A stretch of 64,000 nt of DNA from Rhizopus arrhizus (taxonomy: Eukaryota > Mucoromycota > Mucoromycetes > Mucorales > Rhizopodaceae). The translations under genes were made by a program, and so were the position numbers. The notes under the pieces are model-generated. The model had not been told where the DNA came from, ran no database searches, and saw nothing but the letters and a program-made list of their open reading frames with translations. Location: contig JAKZZE010000015.1 in the NCBI GenBank assembly GCA_024220505.1, positions 744,001 to 808,000 of the forward strand, given 5' to 3'. Of this stretch, positions 47,214-58,992 are shown one piece after another. The stretch's first letter is position 1. Each line of letters opens with the position of its first letter.

Positions 47214-48220
47214 ATGGTATGTTGAGTTAAGAAAGGGTTGGATATATGTGTGTGGGTGGTTGAGTACTGGATGAATGGATGGATTGAATAAATAATGCTT
47301 GGATGCAAAGACGGAAACGAAAAATAGATTTTGAAACTAATCACAACATTGGGAATCATAGGCTCCCGCTAAGAAGTCCACCGGTAAGAAGGTTGCTCCT
47401 GCTCCCTACCCTATCAAGGGAAAGCAAACCACCAAGGCCTCTGCCAACCCTTTGATTGAAAAGACCCCCAAGAACTTTGGTATCGGTAAGATGAAAAACG
47501 AGAATGAGAGTATTGAAAATGGATCATTTACACAATTGTTTGACAGGTCAGGATGTTCAACCCAAGCGTGATGTCTCTCGCTTCGTCAAGTGGCCCCACT
47601 ACGTTCGTCTTCAACGTCAAAAGAAGATCCTTTACCAACGTCTTAAGGTCCCCCCTGCTTTGAACCAATTCACTGAAGTTTTGGACAAGAACACTGCTAC
47701 CCAACTCTTCAAGTTGTTGCACAAGTACAGACCCGAGAGCAAGCAAGAAAAGCGTGAACGTCTCCGTGCCGCTGCTGCTGCCAAGGCCGAAAAGAAGGAA
47801 GTTGCCAAGACTGACAAGCCTGTTGTTGTCAAGTACGGTATCAACCACATTACCGCCTTGATTGAAGCCAAGAAGGCTCAATTGGTTGTCATTGCTGATG
47901 ATGTTGACCCTATCGAATTGGTTCTCTGGCTCCCTGCCCTTTGCCGTAAGATGGGTGTCCCTTACTGTATTGTCAAGGGTAAGGCTCGTCTCGGTACTCT
48001 TGTCCACAAGAAGACCGCTACTGCTCTTGCTTTGACTGAAGTCTCTGATGCCGACAAGGCTGAGTTGGCTACTGTTGTCTCTGCTGTCAACGCCAACTTC
48101 ACTGAAAAGTGGGAAGAAACCCGTCGTCACTGGGGTGGTGGAATCATGGGTCCCAAATCCAACGCCAAGATGGCTAAGCGTGCTGCCATCGCTGCTAAGG
48201 AAATTGCTGCTCGTCAATAA
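47214..48220 (+). CDS. RPL8: 60S ribosomal protein eL8 (L7a/L8)
   Basis: Three exons: 47214-47216 (the ATG alone), 47362-47485 and 47547-48220, giving 266 aa. The start codon is followed directly by a consensus GTATGT donor and the next exon begins GCT CCC, giving MAPAKKS. Family blocks are [40 protein letters not shown], the L7Ae fold with [20 protein letters not shown] and [15 protein letters not shown], and [16 protein letters not shown]. It binds 25S rRNA in the large subunit. Biased, high-expression codon use. Intron 1 is 145 nt. Confidence 0.97.
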
Positions 48221-48578
48221 GAAGTTTCCGCTTTTTTTATATAATAAAATGAATACTTTATTGTATTGCATTGTCGTAAAATATTATTAGCTTTTTTATT
48301 ATTATTTTATTGTTGGTTAGTTATAGATAGAGTGGAGGGTTTACTTAAAATACATGAAAATAGGTGATTTAGTCGACGTGGCTTATTAACACAGAAGAAT
48401 TCTTCTGTCTACAGATAAAATAGTGTGTATTCAATACACCATTCATTTTACTTCATATCACAACTTGTATAGTACGGAGAAAAAACAAGTCCGATAAACA
48501 TTAAAACTTCAAGCCTCCCCACATCTTCTAATTTTATTCATTGGTTGTACTTTTACAAATAAGAACACTCAAATACGC

Positions 48579-49624
48579 ATGGCGAACAAACTAAAAAAAG
48601 GGGAAAAACGATCTACGGATGGTGATGATTCTGTAAAAAAGAAACAAAAATTAGACACGATTCCTATCCTTCGTGGTCGATTCAAACAACGTTGGCTGAC
48701 AAAGCATTCAAGTTTGTTGAAGCGTTCTGACGATGTCACTGGAATCATGATTTCGTGTAATGTTAATGCAGAAACTCGTGCGTTGGGTCAAATATCCAAT
48801 TGCTTAGAAACGTACATCACAAAGTTGTTTCCGACTCACCAATCAACTTGGACGAGGTTTGAGGGACAATTAGATATAGATCAAGTTGATTTGGAACAAG
48901 AGGAAGAAACTGAAAAAGAGAAACCATCTGAAAGTGCCGTTGAGAGAAAAGAACGCAAATTTCAAGCTGTCGATGCGGCATGCGGTGGACTTGTGTTTTT
49001 TAGGTTTAGAATTGATGTGAAACCTACTGAATTCGTTATGAAATTTATGGGTATTCAAAGATTAGCTTGCAATTGAACTGTCTTTTTTTAATGCAAAAAA
49101 AAAAAATGTATTCATAGATTACTTGAAACAATTACCTAATGACGAAAAGAAACAGGAACTGACAAAGATCTGTCATTCATCTGTAAATAGAAAAAGAAAA
49201 AAAAAAAAAAAAACTTCATGTATACCTGACTCTTGCTTTATGCATTAGAGATGGATTCCATTTGATTATATTTGTCCTGCTATCACGGAGCGTATCGAAA
49301 AGTGTTTTGAAAGAGTAAAAGAAGAAAATCTTTCTGATCAAGAGAGCAATGCAACTGTAGCTATTATTACTGAAATACGTAACAACATATCAATCACAAG
49401 AGATGATATAATACAAACCATTGCACCTCTTATTCCACCGAATTACAAGTAAGTACTTTTTTTTTTTCTTTTTTACATGTTAATGATGTACTTCTTGTAG
49501 GGTAAACTTAAAGAAGCCTACACTTGTTATATTTGTTTCTGTATTCAAAAGTGCTTGTGGTATAACCATATTAAAGGAATATTATGAAAGAAAGAAATAC
49601 AACATTTCATCCTATTGTCAATAA
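48579..49624 (+). CDS. TAN1: THUMP-domain tRNA acetylation adaptor, Tan1/THUMPD1
   Basis: Four exons: 48579-49050, 49118-49182, 49249-49448 and 49501-49624, giving 286 aa. A Lys-rich N-terminus is followed by a Tan1-like fold (GIMISCNVNAETRALGQISN, AACGGLVFFRFRID) and a C-terminal THUMP domain: RWIPFDYICPAITE, AIITEIRNNISITRDDIIQT and VNLKKPTLVIFVSVFKSACG. Tan1 partners the Kre33/NAT10 acetyltransferase to make N4-acetylcytidine at position 12 of Ser and Leu tRNAs. Length fits yeast Tan1. It lies 358 bp after eL8 on the same strand. Confidence 0.9.
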
Positions 49625-50117
49625 TATCTTTTTCATTCTTTAAATAAAAACCCTATAACTAAAATATTCCAAAAAGGCGCAAGTTCAAACCTTCCATGGT
49701 CGTTCTTTACGCAGTTTATTTATGGATTTTAGTCTCTGCTATTCATTTAAATTGAAAGCGATGCTTTGCCCAAGAAAATAGCGACATTTATAATAAGAGT
49801 CTCATATAACCCAAGAAAGTTTGAAGTATGTTACTGATCACTGTTAATTGTAAACAAAAAAGAGGGGTACCACAACCTAATTTCTACTTCCGCATTATCA
49901 GCCTTTATACTTTTCTTGTGTTATAAACAGATAAAAAATGAAAAAAAAATAAAGATTCAATTGCTTTTGTACATTAAAAAAGTTGTATTGATATATGACA
50001 AAATTAATCTAGCTTTTTTTTTTTTCTTTGATGCGAGTTGACAATACAATAGATCATGCAGACAAATAAATTAACCAATAATGTAACGCAATTATTAGTA
50101 ATTCACAGCCTATAATT
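49625..50117. other. Intergenic, nothing recognised
   Basis: AT-rich spacer between the Tan1-like and cystinosin-like genes with short poly-T runs; no coding or RNA signal seen. Confidence 0.5.
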
Positions 50118-51486
50118 ATGTTATCTTTCTCTTTTTCTTTTTTTCTTCTTCTTTTCTTATTATTTATAATAATGTTAAATCAAGAGAGTAAGGATATAGG
50201 ACCAATTGTATCAAGTATTATTGGATGGGTAAAGACAAAAGAAAAAAAAAAGAAGGGGAAGGAGAAGGGGTTCAATGGAGATAAATGTTTAATAATACAA
50301 ACAGGGTTACTTTTTCGCATGGTCATGTAGTTTCTACCCACAAACAATACTAAACTGGAAAAGAAAGAGGTTTGTGATATCATCATATACATACAATCAA
50401 TTATTAAAATACATAAAAGTGTCAAGGGTCTTTCTATTGATTTTTTATATTACAATGTGCTAGGATTTTTTTGTTACTCGGTAAAATAAAGAAAGGAACA
50501 AGTATAATGTAAAACTAAGAAGCTTGTGTAGATATTTAATCTTTCATTTTATTTCAGTGAAGCTATTCGAGAAGAATGTAAAAGAGAAAGAGCGTCTAGA
50601 AAGCATAAAATAGCTCATGTTTATTATTATTAGACAGAAGAAGGAACAATTCTAATGAAAATCTAGTGCAATTAAATGATGTCGTATTTTCGGTTCATGC
50701 TTTCTTGATCTCATTATTTACACTTTTTCAAACATTTTACTATAAAGTAAGATAGAAAAAGATTGACATTTCTGTAAATTAATATTTAATTGGATAGAGG
50801 GATCATTCACAACATTTATCCAAGACTGCGCGGTATTTTATTGCTACGGCTATTGCAGGCACATTTTATATGATAATATCAATAAATTACTTTGATTCTA
50901 TGTGGATCGACTTGATGTATTATTTAAGCTACGTCAAGTTATTCATTAGCTTAATAAAATATATTCCACAGGTTAAAAAAATATCAATAAAATAATATAA
51001 ACAGTGTATTAACAAGAAGGCAATAGGCTTGGATTAATTTCAAACGTCAATCAACGATTGGTTGGAGTATACACAACATTTTATTGGTAAACCTAATATA
51101 AAAGAGTGTCTTGATTACTTATAATTGTATACAGGATTTCACAGGTGGTGCACTCTCTATTGTACAATTGGTATTTGATGCATTCCTTAGTGGAGATCGG
51201 AGTGGAATATCTGGAGTAAGTGAATAGGAAAGTGAATAAGAAAGCGAATAATGATATTAACCTATTTACTTTTGAAATAAAAAGGATCCTGTCAAGTTGT
51301 AAGTGTACATTTAACATTTCAAAATATTTTAATACTAATTACCTGTGTTTTTGCAGAGGGTTAGGTCTTCAATCTATTGCATTTGATGTGATATTCATGT
51401 TACAGCATTTTGTTTGGTATTCAGATCGTGCAGATGATGAAGAACAGCAAAAATTAATACAAACGCGTGAAGAGGTTATAGTTTAA
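50118..51486 (+). CDS. Cystinosin-like PQ-loop lysosomal/vacuolar transporter
   Basis: Ten exons: 50118-50228, 50305-50369, 50420-50480, 50532-50577, 50634-50746, 50798-50971, 51027-51086, 51135-51215, 51285-51298 and 51357-51486, giving 284 aa. Seven hydrophobic segments with two PQ loops: AWSCSFYPQTILNWKRKSVK then GLSIDFLYYNVLGFFCYSIF, and LFISLIKYIPQAWINFKRQS then GWSIHNILLDFTGGALSIVQ. NLVQLNDVVFSVHA and GDPVKLGLGLQSIAFDVIFM complete the cystinosin pattern. Human cystinosin and yeast Ers1 export cystine from the lysosome or vacuole with H+. Exon 9 is only 14 nt. The hydrophobic start, MLSFSFSFFLLLFLLF, may be a signal anchor. Confidence 0.92.
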
Positions 51487-52217
51487 ATATAGATTAATAC
51501 ACCATATATAATATTTTACTTTTATTTTTGACATATATAAACACCTTTTTTATATTATTATTATATGAATTTTCAAAGCTTTTGTTATATGGTAGGCATA
51601 ATAAATAATAAACTATGATATAAATCATATATCTCCAACGTCAGCATAGTTAAAACATAAAAGATCTAACGATAAACTATAAGGAATAATTAACATCTTG
51701 CTTATATAATATCAACTTGTATAGTAGTAAGTCTTTGCATGATCTCTCTTATGATTCAATGTATTAAGCTGCCTTGAGACTATGTACGTCAGAACGGGAT
51801 ATTGCTTTCTCGCATAGTAACTTTGTCAATCTAGACGAATAAATGAGAAGAAATGTTATCAATGACCCGATTGGTGTCTTGATAACTCCTGTTATCCCTA
51901 TCATTAGGTTTCAGTCTTTCTGCACTTGTTTATGAACCGAGCTTAATCGAATCCAATAATCATTCAGGAACAAAATAAAAGCGTCGTCTTAAACAATGGT
52001 TCCATGTATCTTTATTTATAAATGCAATATTGATAGTTTTAGCTTTGATAATGCTCAAGAATAAAAAAAGTCTCTCAAACTGCTCATCGCCTTGGTGCTT
52101 TTTATTTCTTTTTATCAATGTTGATTACAGCCTTTATTTCTATTGGCCGGTCATTTTTTTTATTTTTTATTTTTGTTCCTGTCAAAGTTGAGATGTAAAC
52201 TTTTTTTTTTAAACAAA
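51487..52217. other. Intergenic, nothing recognised
   Basis: AT-rich spacer of about 730 bp. I checked for tRNA-like folds and coding remnants and found none that I can support. Confidence 0.5.
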
Positions 52218-53517
52218 ATGCTATATTCTCGATTGTCTCCCGTAAAAGATCGAATTTTTTTACAAAAGATCCTTCCAGCATGCAATACTACATCAAAGCT
52301 ATTTTTAGAGCAAAACAAACTTTTTGTTATTCGCTTAGCTTCAACGCAATCTACGTTGCACAATAACCGATCCAAACCAGATAATGCCTCACTAAATGGA
52401 GATGCAAAGAAACCAAAACGACGATTTGTTAAGGTTGATTCGGAATTTTCAAAAGCCAACAAGTTTACATATGTTATGCCTCAAGATCCTTATGTTGCAT
52501 CTGACAGGGTGACAAGCATTCTTAAAAATGGATCTGTAGACGACGCAATTGAATACATAAAAGCTTTACCTCTCGATCTTCAGTCAGTCGTTGTATGGAA
52601 TCACTTGATTGGATATTGTGCTCAACAAGGAAAAGCAAAATTTGCTGAACAATCTTATGTACAGGTAAATAAGAAGAAAAAGGTATTATTTTGCAAAGAT
52701 TTCATATATATTTTTTCATATAAAGATGCGAAGACGTGGAATAGCACCCAATGATCGTACGTTCACCCATATGATAACTGTCTACAGCAAAAGCACAACT
52801 CCCAATGCCGTTGAAAATGCAGAAGAGTGGTTAAAAAAAATGAAGAATTTTGATATTAAACCCAGTATCATACACATTAACAATCTTTTAAAAGTTTATA
52901 ATCATGCTCAACAGCCCTTGAAAACAATTAAGTTGCTTCATGAGATGCCATCTAGAAGAATTCATCCTGACGCATTTACGTACAGCATTGCTTTGAAAGC
53001 ATGCTCAGAACTAAGTGAACCAGGTCAAGCAGCAAAAGAAATTAAGCAAATATGGCAAAATATAGTCTACAGACTAGAAGGAGAGGATCACGGTGACTCT
53101 TTAAAGATTGAAAACCTAAACCTCAAAATAGACGATGGCTTGGTCATCTCGCTTTTAACGGCCATCAGTCGTACATTATCAAAGGAGAGCGATATGATTC
53201 CGGGACTTGAAGCAATTCATAGGTTGTACTCTTTATACCCTCCTCGAGCTGCTGCTGTTGTTGAAAAGCATCAGCTGTTTAATGTAACTCAGCAATATGG
53301 ATTTGGAATGCAACCATCCATAAAGGCATTGGATACGATACTTCGGTTCTGCGGTAAGACCAAGCAATACGCTTTGGGTAAAGAGTATTATGAACTAGCC
53401 TTGCAGCAATATCCTAGATTAAAGCCTGATCAGTATGTAAATGATGCTTATGATTGGATTAAAAGGATGACAAAAAGACGCCCAAAAAAAGAAGTGCATA
53501 ATAAAAAAAGTGCTTAA
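52218..53517 (+). CDS. Mitochondrial pentatricopeptide repeat (PPR) protein
   Basis: Two exons: 52218-52664 and 52726-53517, giving 412 aa. The N-terminus is rich in Arg, Leu and Ser (MLYSRLSPVKDRIFLQKILP) with RLASTQST, fitting a mitochondrial presequence. From about residue 110, helical repeats follow the PPR pattern: VVVWNHLIGYCAQQGKAKFA, GIAPNDRTFTHMITVYSKS, DIKPSIIHINNLLKVYNHAQ, RIHPDAFTYSIALKACSEL and MQPSIKALDTILRFCGKTKQ. PPR proteins bind organellar RNA and act in maturation or translation; the target is unknown. The C-terminus is lysine-rich. An in-frame upstream TTG was ignored in favour of the ATG at 52218. Confidence 0.88.
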
Positions 53518-53582
53518 GCTGGATGTATTATTTGATTGTTCATAAAATTACATATTTTAAATTATTAGCAATAAAATCAACC

Positions 53583-54245
53583 TTAGATGGTCACACGACT
53601 CTTTCGCATAAATACATTCATGACCAAAAAGATCAGCATAAAAGTAAGTATAACATTTGGAGCCAAAGTGGAAGAGGCAGCACTTATGCTGCTGCCACCA
53701 AGAGCAGGAATGATACCACCCGAAGACCCATCATTGCTACTGCTGCCGCTACCAATCTCACTGTTGCTGCTAGTATTACTGCTGCTGCCACTGCCCGCTG
53801 CTGAGGTAGATTTTGCTGCTGGTGAGCTTGCAACGACGCTAAAGGTCTCTATGCTTGCAAGCGCAGTTGTTATCCTTATAGGAGCTGATGGTGTTGTATA
53901 CCCGGGTGTATTAGTGATGGTATTAATAGGATAGCTGAATGTTGGGATTGGAATTGTAGGATTAAGAATACTATCTCGGTGGTAATAGCAGCTGATGCCA
54001 CAAGCATTTCCTGTTGCTGCGTACAGCTTTTCTAAAAATGGTTGCGATGTGACTTCAAAGCAATCAATACTTCCATCTAAATTCATATATTTGGATGGCA
54101 TAGAGTAGCAACCACCAGCAGTATTACTCAACGATTGACAAAACATTTGATATTTGTCAAGTCCTGCAGTAATGTTTTGGCATCTCTCTGATAACAATAA
54201 GAGCTCATTTGCACTATAGTAAGATTTACTAACGTAATTAGACAT
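53583..54245 (-). CDS. Cys-rich, Ser-rich membrane-anchored surface protein
   Basis: ORF of 220 aa. The N-terminal half has about seven Cys in a compact pattern (ERCQNITAG, FCQSLSNTAGGCYSM, IDCFEVT, NACGISCYYH), followed by a Pro/Thr stretch and a Ser/Gly/Ala low-complexity region of about 60 aa, likely O-glycosylated. A C-terminal hydrophobic helix (NVILTFMLIFLVMNVFM) ends in a short basic tail, so a type I anchor seems more likely than a GPI signal. No signal peptide precedes the Met at 54245; an upstream exon carrying one is possible. Family not recognised. It converges with the PPR gene, with 65 bp between the stops. Confidence 0.65.
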   Translation of the reverse strand: MSNYVSKSYYSANELLLLSERCQNITAGLDKYQMFCQSLSNTAGGCYSMPSKYMNLDGSIDCFEVTSQPFLEKLYAATGNACGISCYYHRDSILNPTIPIPTFSYPINTITNTPGYTTPSAPIRITTALASIETFSVVASSPAAKSTSAAGSGSSSNTSSNSEIGSGSSSNDGSSGGIIPALGGSSISAASSTLAPNVILTFMLIFLVMNVFMRKSRVTI

Positions 54246-55677
54246 TTTGAGTGATAAACTATCTGAAACGGATCAGCTGAAGAGAAATACATAACCTAAA
54301 TAGAATAATAATTACTTTGGGATTTAAATCCAAAAAGAGAAGAGAAATTGAAAGAAAAAAAAAAGAAAGAGAAGAAAGAAGGTACTGTTCTTCATACAAT
54401 TCTTTTCGTTATAGTCTTGCCACAGTATGCACACAGTTAAGATGAGATGTTACAATAAATTTAAATCTTTTGCACATTGTGTTACGTGGGAACGAGTCGC
54501 AGTTGTTTAAATTTTGATTTAGAATAAATCACACACAGGAACATGCTTTTCTTTTTACAAGTGATGAAATTGTTTTTGACAGATCTTCTTATGTTTAAAA
54601 TTTTGTTTTATACTGGCTTTTCTTTAGAAGAGAAAGAGAATGGGAATAAGAACTATTAAATTGTTGATCTCAGTCTAATTTTTGTCATGCTAGTAAATAT
54701 AAATCAGTAGAATAGTAACCCAGGAATAGTTGGCTTCCTTAGAATATATTTTGGTCATGAGAATATGGTATTTGACGTTGTTCAAAAAAAAATCCTTCAA
54801 GTGTAGCTATCTTCTCATTAGATTTTCATTATCCCTCTTTATCATGCAATTATGTTATTTTTGATAAAATTTACACGCCATTGACATTTGTCTATTCAGG
54901 TGCTGTTTGGCTATTTTGAAAGACTATTCATTTTGTTTTTCATGGCACTACCACAAGTATGGATCAGAAAGACATGCCATTATACACATACTTGTAATAG
55001 TTTGCAATTATTTTAATCATTATAAAGTTGCTAGGCATGCCCTTCAGCACTCAAAAAGTTGATATACTACGGTAATTTAATGATTTTCAAAAAATATATA
55101 TTAAGAACAAAGACACACTTTTATGTTTCAATTTCAAGTTGATCGTTAACATCTGTCTGTACTTTTGAATGACTCTTGATGTTGCTTTCGAAGCTACTAG
55201 GCTTTTTTTGAAAAATTTAGGAAATTTAGATTGATTTGTATGAATTTCTCAATAATGGTAGCATTGCGCTGGCTATAAATATGATTGCTCATTTATGAAT
55301 GTCTTAAAACATAAGTCCTGAAATAAGATGCTTACAAAAATCAGCATAAAAAAGGTAATCCTGAGTTGAGTGCAATTAGCATATAGGTTTTTCATTTGTC
55401 TTTATCATATTCTTGAGCCGAGCTTCAAGTAAATAGTAAGTAACCAATGGCTAATGATTAATACTGGTTATGAACAGAAAGAAGAAAAATCATTGAGTGC
55501 TGCTTCTCATTTATCAGAACTGGCAACAGATTAATTAAGCGACTTGATTTACCCGTTAATCAACAGGTGCATTATAGATTCACACAGGAATTTAAAGTAA
55601 ATGTTTTATCGTATTTACCTTGATATGGTGCTTTTGAACTTAAACCGTCCAAAATTTTTTGTTTTTATTATACAGTC

Positions 55678-55718
<41 letters not shown>

Positions 55719-56746
55719 AAGATTTATAAGCAAAAATAGTGGAACAGCTTCTTAAATTTAATCGTATTTTCATATTATAGCAAATTTTTAGAGACTTCAG
55801 CTTTGATCGGTGATAAAGACAAAGTTGAAATAAATCACTTTCATGCTTCCACAGAATATCAATTAGAGAATACGATTCTAAAGTCGTAATCGATACTATT
55901 CTCTAACAAATAATTATTTAATAGAACCATATACCTTGTTATACGTGCAGATACCACAATACATAAGAAAAATTTTTATGAGATGATCTTAAGAATAAAC
56001 AGATCAAGTTAAACTGAAAATTGATTATTCAGATTAGTTACTGATTATCAGGGTCAATCCTTTGTCGGACCTATTTATAAAAAATCAGCCGAGAACAATA
56101 AGACCATTGTAAGAAAGTTGTTTTTTTCAGGCTGAATAGCAAGCAAAGACAATTTACGCAATTTTGACAAATGGTAACCTAGGTTACTATAAACGGGTAA
56201 ATTCTCCTTTATTTAAAAACTAGTTTTGTGGCAAAAAGAAAAGCATGCCAAGGCTTATGCAGATGTTACATGCAATTAATATACTGAGCGCACAATAGCC
56301 TTAAATGCTCAATTTTATTCAAATTTAATTGAGTATAATTAAAGTATAAGCAAAGTATTGCTTCTACGTGAGAATAGTGTTGAGGCAATCACTCATGTGA
56401 GTCGTGTAGTTTTAAACTTTAAGGTCGCGTCAACACGGCAAACGCTCAGTTAAATTAATATCACGTTTATATAGCTATTATACGCGTTATCTGATTCTAA
56501 TACTCGAGCTTATACAAAAAACAGCTTCAATTGAGTAGAACTGCGCCTTATTATCCATTGCCTATTTTTTTTTCCTATTCAAAAAGAAAAATATAAGTCG
56601 CAACCAAAAAGAAAAGAAGTTTCCCTTCTTTCTTTTACTACTAAATATTTGCCTTAATTGGTAAAAAAAGCTAGTCTTTTGTATTCTATATAACATCTAA
56701 TTGTTCACTTTCAAACATTTCTTTCTTGTTTTTAGTTTCAATATTC
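54246..56746. other. Intergenic, no gene seen
   Basis: About 2.5 kb, very AT-rich. It contains a 36-nt poly-T run (about 55681-55716) and a short inverted repeat near 55862-55908 (TTAGAGAATA...TATTCTCTAA). No coding segment with motif or splice support. Confidence 0.55.
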
Positions 56747-57379
56747 ATGAAGAATAACAATCATCGCCAAGGAATAGAACTATTAATCCATCCTCCTTCC
56801 CCTTCTTTATCGCCTCTCCTGCCACCACTCAGCTCTTTACTATGCCAACCATTCTCCCCTTCTCCTCGACACTCTTTGCCGTCCCCAATGTCGCTCTTGG
56901 AGCCTCAATTTTCACCTTGCAGTCCTCCAATCCTTTCTCAGCCAAGCACACCATTACCCAGATTGCTATTATCTTCTCCAATAAAAAGATCCTGTTCGAA
57001 CCTATCCTTCCGAGATAGGTTAGGTCCGGATAAGCAGCAGCCACTACCCAAAGCCACCGTTAAGCGGAAAAGAGGCCGACCGCCCAACAGTATATCATCT
57101 TTAAGCCATTTTAATGGTTGGACATTTGTTACACCTACTGTATGCAGTGTCAAACAGAAGCAAAGGGAAATGAGTAACGATAGAATGGCACTGCAGTGGC
57201 CTACTTGTAAAAATGAAAGCGAACATGGTGGAATCAACACCTTTATAAATACAAAGATGGACATACCTTTAAGTATGCCTAATAAGAAAAGAGGCAGGAA
57301 ACCCAAAGTCCAAATGAAAGGGAACTTTTGCTTTATTTGGCGTGATTTAACTGCCCGACGTAAAACAAGAGCAAACTAA
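56747..57379 (+). CDS. AT-hook protein
   Basis: Intronless, 210 aa from the ATG at 56747. The N-terminal 90 aa are Ser/Pro/Leu-rich with many SP and SPP motifs, like proline-directed kinase sites. Two AT-hook cores lie at about residue 113 (KRKRGRPPN) and near the end (NKKRGRKPK), both with the GRP/GRKP palm that enters the minor groove of AT-rich DNA. The product is likely a small chromatin or regulatory protein. Ser/Pro-rich composition recalls the homeobox protein at 279, but there is no sequence relation. Neighbours are far, with about 2.5 kb of empty DNA upstream. Confidence 0.7.
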   Translation: MKNNNHRQGIELLIHPPSPSLSPLLPPLSSLLCQPFSPSPRHSLPSPMSLLEPQFSPCSPPILSQPSTPLPRLLLSSPIKRSCSNLSFRDRLGPDKQQPLPKATVKRKRGRPPNSISSLSHFNGWTFVTPTVCSVKQKQREMSNDRMALQWPTCKNESEHGGINTFINTKMDIPLSMPNKKRGRKPKVQMKGNFCFIWRDLTARRKTRAN

Positions 57380-58161
57380 CCTCTTGAATAACTGTGTACG
57401 TATATGGCTTGTAATGTATGCTTTCCTTCATTTTGTTATATTATGAATTTTTTGTTATGTTATCATAGAATAGTGTTTTCGATATAAAAAGAAAATCTAT
57501 GAATTCTATTATTATTATTTGTAAGACTTTATCAAACAAATACTTATGCATTTTGTTATTATTCAAATAAAGATGAACGTAGATCCAAAATCCACTTCTT
57601 TTTTCCCCTTTTAGTAATATTTTTACGTTTGAAGGGAAAAGAAATTGCCGTGTCCCCCCTTTTAATACAGTGTGTAGGACATATCTTTGACAAGGAGAAA
57701 GAAAAGTAGATGTACTTCTTTTTTTTGCAGCATTATTTAAACATGGAAAGCTTTTGATAGTTTAAACAATAAATTTGCATATTCAGGAGAAAAAAATAGG
57801 TGCGAACGCGTCTCATCACTGTGATATTGAGCAAACTAAAACTCAGACAGCAGTTTAGTTATAAATAGCACAAGAATAAACTCCTCATACACCATCTCCA
57901 GAAATAGATTGCACAAGTATAAAAAATCTTTGCACATATAAAAAATCCAGATTGCTTGACAAAGTCGGATTTTGGTCGAGAGTCGCCTTTGATTCCTTTT
58001 TGATTTTTAAAACTTATTTTGTATTCAAAAGATGCTTCTTTTCATGACGATTCTAATGGTAAGCTTTTTGGTGTGGTTGGGCAACTCTAACAGATGTTAT
58101 TGAAGAAAATGTAAAAGAAAATAAGGGGAAAGGAAAATAATCAGCTTTACCGCATCAGGAA
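57380..58161. other. Intergenic, nothing supported
   Basis: AT-rich spacer. An ATG with a GTAAGC donor at about 58031-58063 could be a lone exon but I could not connect it to a frame. Confidence 0.4.
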
Positions 58162-58425
58162 TTGAATGGACACACGTCACAATTGGCCGACATTATTTTT
58201 CTTATCTATTATTTTCTATCCTCACAGGATACATCAAGAAGACCATCTCTGGATGCATTATTCACCCAATGTGCCAGCACACTAAACAGAAAAGAACACC
58301 AGAAGAATCAACATGAAGACGAATACTCAATTGATACATCATTTACTTTATTTATCAAAATCACCATAATCCTCTTTACAATTGTATATTTTCCCCAATT
58401 ACCTTATTTTAATATACTATTCTAA
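58162..58425 (+). CDS. Doubtful small ORF with a C-terminal membrane segment
   Basis: 87-codon ORF. The part after a possible acceptor at about 58228 (DTSRRPSLDALFTQCASTLN) is hydrophilic and is followed by a hydrophobic tail (FIKITIILFTIVYFPQLPYF) like a tail anchor. Not recognised; upstream exons are not resolved. Confidence 0.3.
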   Translation: MNGHTSQLADIIFLIYYFLSSQDTSRRPSLDALFTQCASTLNRKEHQKNQHEDEYSIDTSFTLFIKITIILFTIVYFPQLPYFNILF

Positions 58426-58535
58426 AGTATCTATTGTTGTAAACTAATAAACAAAAAGCTTTCTTCCCGCAAAAATTAATTTTGGGTGCCGAGTATTTTT
58501 TTTTTGTACGTTTAAGCAATTGAAGTCAAGAACGA

Positions 58536-58913
58536 GTGTTATTGTTAATCTTATTGTTATTGTACATTAATAGTCTCTTACAGTCTTCTATTAATTGGTT
58601 TCTGTTATCACTTCACTGTATAGCGAAACTAGACATAACGTACATATTAGCAACTGTCACCATGATTTCTATCAGTAGAGAACAGGCTGTATGTATGTTT
58701 TACTGTGAACCGTATAATGAACAAAACGTCGTTAAGCTATCAAAGTTGATTGATGACATGAACAATATCGAAGTCTGCTACTCGGACGATCCAACAGAGC
58801 CAGTGCTCATTTCACTCAAATCCCTCCATGCTAATCCCTTCAAACACCATCAATATCCTGTTTTTCTCGAAGATTGTAAAAGGAATAAGGACAGCAATCA
58901 AGTCAATAGATAA
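58536..58913 (+). CDS. Doubtful small ORF
   Basis: 125-codon ORF. The first third is hydrophobic and may be non-coding; from about 58663 (MISISREQAVCMFYCEPYNE) it is a balanced, protein-like sequence of about 80 aa. No family recognised. It sits beside mobile-element relics and may be a remnant of one. Confidence 0.3.
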   Translation: MLLLILLLLYINSLLQSSINWFLLSLHCIAKLDITYILATVTMISISREQAVCMFYCEPYNEQNVVKLSKLIDDMNNIEVCYSDDPTEPVLISLKSLHANPFKHHQYPVFLEDCKRNKDSNQVNR

Positions 58914-58992
58914 GAGAAAAAAATAATTCATACATTCTTGTCGTATTTTTTTTTATATAAAACATAGAAATTTTGGACACAATAAATCTTTC

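Noticed and set aside
47528..48271. Long minus-strand ORF of 247 codons
   Set aside because: It is antisense to eL8; the strong codon bias of that gene removes stops from the opposite strand.
53587..53934. Plus-strand ORF of 115 codons
   Set aside because: Antisense shadow of the Ser/Gly-rich membrane protein; Leu-rich composition comes from the Ser/Ala codons.
55862..55908. Possible tRNA or MITE at a short inverted repeat
   Set aside because: Arms are about 10 bp and imperfect, with no tRNA arms and no target duplication.
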